From assembly GCA_903847285.1 (NCBI GenBank), contig CAINDH010000225.1:1-6059 (forward strand): 6,059 nt of DNA, written 5' to 3'. A program made the translations under genes and the position numbers. Source of the stretch: an uncultured Verrucomicrobia subdivision 3 bacterium (GTDB taxonomy: Bacteria; Verrucomicrobiota; Verrucomicrobiae; Limisphaerales; UBA11358). Positions within the stretch are counted from its first letter, which is position 1. Each line of letters starts with the position of its first letter. A model generated the notes under the pieces. The model was not told the DNA's origin and made no database searches. It worked only from the letters and a program-made list of their open reading frames with translations. Of this stretch, positions 1-6,059 are shown piece by piece.

Positions 1-2576
1 ACCAGTTTCACGCCCATCGTATTGCGGCCCGCCTCGCGGATACCGCCGACACCGATGCGCACCATCTGACCGCCGACGGTGATCAACATGATTTCGTCCG
101 TGTCCTTCACCGTGAGCGCGCCTACCACGCCGCCGGTTTTGTCGCCGGTCTTCATGGTGATGATACCTTTGCCGCCACGTGATTGAATCCGGTATTCGTC
201 AAAGTCAGTGCGCTTGCCGATGCCATTCTCACCCGCGACTAGTAACGCTGAATCAGGAACCACAATCGCGGCCGCCACCAGCGCATCGGTCGGTTCCAAG
301 CTGATGCCGCGCACGCCACCCGCCGCACGGCCCATGGAACGCACGTCAGTTTCGTGAAAGCGAATACTCATGCCTTCTTTGGTGATGAGAATGACGTCGT
401 CACCGTTGTCGCCTTCGCCGGTGCTGCCGCGCGTGAGCTTTACATCAATCAATGAGTCACCCGGTTCAATGCCGATGGCGATGATGCCACCCTTGCGAAC
501 ATTTCCAAAATCACTCAACGAAGTTTTCTTCACGGTGCCCTGCTTGGTCGCAAAGAAAAGTTCTCCCGGCTGCGACCACGTCACGTCCTCGCGGTTCTCG
601 TCTGTCTTAGACAAGATGCGGATTAGCGCGGCAATTTTTTCATCCGCTTTCAATTCGAGCAAATTCGCAATGCTACGACCTTTCGCGGCACGGCCCATGT
701 CGGGAATCTCGTGCACGCGCTCGACATACACGCGACCGGTGTTCGTGAAGAACATCAGGTAGTCATGCGTGCTCGCGGTGAAGAGATGCTCCACGAAATC
801 ATTGTCCGCCTCGGTCTCGCCCTCGCGCGTGGTCATACCGATGACGCCCTTCCCGCCGCGTCGCTGCGCACGGTATTGGCTGACGTTCGTGCGCTTGAGC
901 AGACCATTGTGCGTGAGCGTGATGATGACGCCTTCGTTCGCAATCAGATCTTCAATCGCAATCTCGCCTTCGTCCGGCACAATTTCCGTTTTGCGCGGCG
1001 TGGCGTGCTTTTCTTTGATGGCCAGCAATTCCGCTTTGATGATCGCCATGACGCGCGATTCTTTCGCGAGGATGTCGAGCAAATCTTTGATGACTTCGAC
1101 CAACGCCTTGTATTCCTTGTCGATTTTGTCGATTTCCAAACCGGTCAATTGATACAAACGCAGTTCCAGAATCGCGTCCACCTGACGTTCGGTCAGCGCA
1201 TAACGGCCCGCATCCAAGCGCGCCTCGCTGCGGATGAGCACGCCCCACTTCTCGACCTGCTCACGCGACCATTCGAACGCCAACAACTTCACGCGCGCTT
1301 CGTCGCGGGTTTTGCTGGAACGGATGATGTGGATGAACTCATCGAGATTCGACAATGCGATAATGTAACCTTCGAGCAATTCGGCGCGCTCCTCGGCCTT
1401 GCGCAATTCAAAACGTGTGCGGCGCAACACCACTTCGCGGCGATGCTCGATGTAGCATTGGATGATTTCTTTGAGATTGAGCGTCTTCGGACGACCATGA
1501 TCAATCGCCAGCGAGTTGACGCTGAACGAAACTTCAAGCTGCGTGTGCTGAAATAGTTTCGCGATGACGACCTTCGGATTCGCGTCGCGCTTCAGTTCGA
1601 TGACGATGCGGCAATGCTCGTCTGACTCGTTACGCATCGCGGAAATTTCCGTGATGATCTTTTCGTTCACGAGGTTCGCGATCTGTTCTTCAAGTCCAGC
1701 ACGGTTGACGTTGTAAGGAATTTCCGTGATGACGAGCTGCTCGCGGTTACCCTTCATTTCTTCCACACCGATGCGACCGCGCAATTTCAAACTCCCTTTG
1801 CCGGTGGTGAAATAATTCTTGATGCCTTCGATGCCGCAGAGAAATCCACCGGTCGGAAAATCCGCACCCTTGATGAATTTCATCAATTCGGGAATCGTGA
1901 TCTCCGGTTTGTCGATCTGCGCGCAGATACCGTCCACGACCTCGCCGAGATTGTGCGGCGCCATGTTCGTCGCCATGCCGACGGCGATGCCCGTGCCGCC
2001 GTTGACGAGCAAGTTCGGAAATGCGGCGGGAAAAACCCTCGGCTCGGTCAGACGTTCGTCGTAGTTCGGGACGAAATCCACCGTGTCCTTGTCCATGTCC
2101 TGCATCAACGCCGCGCCAAGATGCGTCAAGCGCGCCTCGGTATAACGCATCGCTGCCGGCGGATCGTTTTCGACAGATCCGAAGTTACCTTTTCCATCAA
2201 CCAGTTTCTCACGCATTGCCCACGGCTGCGCCATGTGCACAAGCGTCGGATAGATCACCGCTTCGCCGTGTGGATGGTAGTTGCCGGAAGTGTCACCGCA
2301 GATTTTCGCGCACTTGTATGGCTTGCGTCCCGGGAACAGCGACAACTCATGCATCGCGTAAAGGATGCGCCGCTGCGATGGTTTCAATCCGTCGCGCACA
2401 TCGGGCAATGCGCGCGAAATGATCACGGACATTGAGTAGTCGAGGAACGAGTTCTTGATCTCGTCGGCGACGTTGATCTTGGAAATCTTTTCGCCCTGCG
2501 TGTAAGCGCCGCCGCTGGCGTGCTGCTCCGGCTGCTGCGGTGGGACTGGTGCTGTAGGTTCAGTTTCGTCTGGCAT
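1..2576 (-). CDS. gyrA: DNA gyrase subunit A (3' end outside window)
   Basis: This is the DNA-breaking and wrapping subunit of gyrase, acting as A2B2 with GyrB in the cytoplasm. One uninterrupted frame runs from the ATG at 2576 to the left edge, with about 858 codons visible. The breakage-reunion domain has the catalytic Tyr145 in AMRYTEARL (E. coli Tyr122), preceded by Arg144, and the DNA-bending Ile197 in GTGIAVGMATN. The coiled-coil gate lies around residues 370-510. The C-terminal beta-pinwheel begins near 540 and carries a perfect GyrA box, QRRGGKG, at 571-577 (bases 846-866), which marks gyrase rather than ParC. A related QSRGGKG sits at 798-804. The visible part stops in the last blade (RNTMGVKLV), so probably only a few dozen residues are missing. 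The start is secure: an in-frame TGA lies nine codons upstream and there is no other in-frame start codon before Met49. Relative to E. coli there is a 23-residue N-terminal extension rich in Pro, Gln and Glu. The quinolone pocket has Ala106 and Pro110 at E. coli positions 83 and 87. Confidence 0.98.
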   Translation of the reverse strand, partial: MPDETEPTAPVPPQQPEQHASGGAYTQGEKISKINVADEIKNSFLDYSMSVIISRALPDVRDGLKPSQRRILYAMHELSLFPGRKPYKCAKICGDTSGNYHPHGEAVIYPTLVHMAQPWAMREKLVDGKGNFGSVENDPPAAMRYTEARLTHLGAALMQDMDKDTVDFVPNYDERLTEPRVFPAAFPNLLVNGGTGIAVGMATNMAPHNLGEVVDGICAQIDKPEITIPELMKFIKGADFPTGGFLCGIEGIKNYFTTGKGSLKLRGRIGVEEMKGNREQLVITEIPYNVNRAGLEEQIANLVNEKIITEISAMRNESDEHCRIVIELKRDANPKVVIAKLFQHTQLEVSFSVNSLAIDHGRPKTLNLKEIIQCYIEHRREVVLRRTRFELRKAEERAELLEGYIIALSNLDEFIHIIRSSKTRDEARVKLLAFEWSREQVEKWGVLIRSEARLDAGRYALTERQVDAILELRLYQLTGLEIDKIDKEYKALVEVIKDLLDILAKESRVMAIIKAELLAIKEKHATPRKTEIVPDEGEIAIEDLIANEGVIITLTHNGLLKRTNVSQYRAQRRGGKGVIGMTTREGETEADNDFVEHLFTASTHDYLMFFTNTGRVYVERVHEIPDMGRAAKGRSIANLLELKADEKIAALIRILSKTDENREDVTWSQPGELFFATKQGTVKKTSLSDFGNVRKGGIIAIGIEPGDSLIDVKLTRGSTGEGDNGDDVILITKEGMSIRFHETDVRSMGRAAGGVRGISLEPTDALVAAAIVVPDSALLVAGENGIGKRTDFDEYRIQSRGGKGIITMKTGDKTGGVVGALTVKDTDEIMLITVGGQMVRIGVGGIREAGRNTMGVKL

Positions 2577-2609
2577 GATACGGATTCGGGAAAAATTGTT
2601 TCAGTCTGA
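2577..2609 (-). other. gyrB-gyrA intergenic spacer without Shine-Dalgarno
   Basis: Only 33 bases separate the gyrB stop (TAA at 2612-2610) from the gyrA ATG at 2576, so the two genes are very likely one transcript. The bases just before the ATG read CCCGAATCCGTATC on the coding strand, with no GGAGG-like match to the 16S 3' end. There is no terminator-like hairpin and no convincing promoter in the spacer. Initiation at gyrA may rely on translational coupling or on an unstructured AT-rich leader (AACAATTTTT is present). The co-transcription is inferred from spacing; the missing ribosome-binding motif is seen directly. Confidence 0.6.
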
Positions 2610-5207
<2,598 letters not shown>

Positions 5208-5219
5208 TGCGAAATTACA

Positions 5220-5241
5220 GGTTTTTCGGGCGAAAAATACC
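5220..5241 (-). repeat. AT-rich inverted repeat, weak hairpin
   Basis: The coding strand reads GGTATTTTTCGCCCGAAAAACC. TTTTTC pairs with GAAAAA across a GCCC loop, and outer GG/CC pairs close the stem past a two-base bulge. It lies about 60 bases after the permease stop codon. It lacks both a GC-rich stem and a following T run, so it is at best a poor intrinsic terminator for the permease transcript. It could equally be a protein-binding site upstream of the gyrB promoter, or chance. Confidence 0.35.
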
Positions 5242-5299
5242 ATTAGTTGTGGGCGATTTAACTTGCTAGACGGATATGTTGTAGAGGCGGATTTTTCCC

Positions 5300-6059
5300 T
5301 CACGACTTGATGTCGCGCACTTGAAAGACCATTGCGCCGACCAGAAACGTCGTGGCACTGATCGCTAGCAAGGTGATTTCGGATTGCAGAATTTGCGTCC
5401 ACTGCGTCGGGCTTTGGAACACTAGCACCCAGCAGTCGAAATGATGCGTGATGAACCAGTTTTGGTAAGGCTTAAAGAACGGGATGTTCTCCATGACCAT
5501 GTTGATGAACAGATACGAGAGCGCCAAAATCGTGGCCGCTGCCGGCTTGATATTGAAGCACGAGAACATGAACGCTACGGACAATTGTGCGATGGCGTTT
5601 GCCGCCACGAACAGCGCGGAGAAAATATAAAGTTTCACGCCGTCCTCCGGCGAAAACACTCCGAAGGTATGGAGCATCGGCGCGAAGACGAACATTCCTT
5701 TCCATGGAAAAAGCAGCCGCGCAAAACCCAGCGCAATGGCATCCAGCGCCAGCACTAGAAGCACTGAAAAAATAATTCCCGCGAGCCACTTCACCAGCAG
5801 CAGCCGGAAGCGTGAGATGGGCCGCGACAAAATCATCCGCAGCGTTCCGTCTTCCGCCTCTTTTGCCACGAGATCGCCGCCGACCAGCGCAACATACAGC
5901 GGCAGCAGCAGCAGAATTTGCGGCGTCAGCATGATGAGCGCGACGGTCAAGGCGGAGATGTAATCTGTCGCAAGATAGCCGTTGCCCGATAGCATCGTCT
6001 CAAACTGCGCCTCCCAGCGGGTGTATTTGAACATCAGCATCATCACCGCCTGCACAAGC
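5300..6059 (-). CDS. ABC-2 type transporter permease (5' end outside window)
   Basis: This is the C-terminal part of an integral membrane subunit of an ABC transporter, with about 253 residues visible and a TGA stop at 5302-5300. Residue numbers here count from the GTG at 6055, which is probably an internal valine because the frame continues off the edge. The visible start (QAVMMLMF) looks like the tail of a first membrane helix, followed by an outside loop. Further hydrophobic segments lie near 34-60, 86-115, 141-166, 171-190 and 224-246. Between the first two of these sits GGDLVAKEAEDGTLRMILSRPISR, the cytoplasmic coupling region typical of ABC-2 permeases such as those of the NatB and BcrB type. 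The partner ATPase gene is not in the window and would be expected upstream, beyond the right edge. The substrate cannot be told from this sequence. It reads toward gyrB, with a 170-base gap between them; no functional link to gyrase is implied. Confidence 0.88.
   Translation of the reverse strand, partial: LVQAVMMLMFKYTRWEAQFETMLSGNGYLATDYISALTVALIMLTPQILLLLPLYVALVGGDLVAKEAEDGTLRMILSRPISRFRLLLVKWLAGIIFSVLLVLALDAIALGFARLLFPWKGMFVFAPMLHTFGVFSPEDGVKLYIFSALFVAANAIAQLSVAFMFSCFNIKPAAATILALSYLFINMVMENIPFFKPYQNWFITHHFDCWVLVFQSPTQWTQILQSEITLLAISATTFLVGAMVFQVRDIKS

Noticed and set aside
711..1556. 281-codon open frame on the plus strand, antisense to gyrA
   Set aside because: The opposite strand carries unmistakable GyrA through this stretch, including the GyrA box. 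The antisense protein has a low-complexity, Asp/Phe/Arg-rich make-up typical of a mirrored coding frame, and I see no recognisable domain.
1..2576. Possible ParC/ParE pair instead of gyrase
   Set aside because: The exact QRRGGKG GyrA box and the full C-terminal pinwheel pattern identify the A subunit as GyrA, which makes its partner GyrB.
6053..6055. GTG at 6055 as the permease start codon
   Set aside because: It lies in the middle of what appears to be the first membrane helix, and the frame is still open at the window edge, so the true start is probably outside.

Overview
The window is an ordinary housekeeping locus of a bacterium with moderately GC-rich coding DNA. All three genes lie on the minus strand, so transcription runs from right to left. 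In transcription order they are the 3' part of an ABC-2 type transporter permease (cut by the right edge), a complete gyrB, and nearly all of gyrA (cut by the left edge). The gyrB and gyrA genes encode the two subunits of DNA gyrase, the A2B2 type IIA topoisomerase that introduces negative supercoils using ATP.

The organism is most plausibly a member of the PVC superphylum, probably Verrucomicrobiota. The basis is by eye: GyrA reads VIYPTLVHMAQ after HPHGEA, gyrB is followed directly by gyrA, GyrB carries the large extra domain in its C-terminal half, and neither gene has a Shine-Dalgarno sequence. This is an inference from remembered family patterns and was not tested by a search.

Layout: gyrA occupies bases 1-2576 with about 858 codons visible and the last few dozen missing. 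A 33-base gap (2577-2609) separates it from gyrB (2610-5129), and the two are very likely co-transcribed. A 170-base gap (5130-5299) holds a good candidate gyrB promoter with a palindrome filling its spacer, plus a second AT-rich hairpin. The permease fragment runs from 5300 to the right edge.

I found no mobile element, CRISPR array, RNA gene or previously undescribed system. The points most worth a second look are the GyrA quinolone-pocket residues (Ala and Pro where E. coli has Ser83 and Asp87) and the palindrome embedded in the putative gyrB promoter. Several long open frames antisense to gyrA and gyrB are shadows of coding bias.
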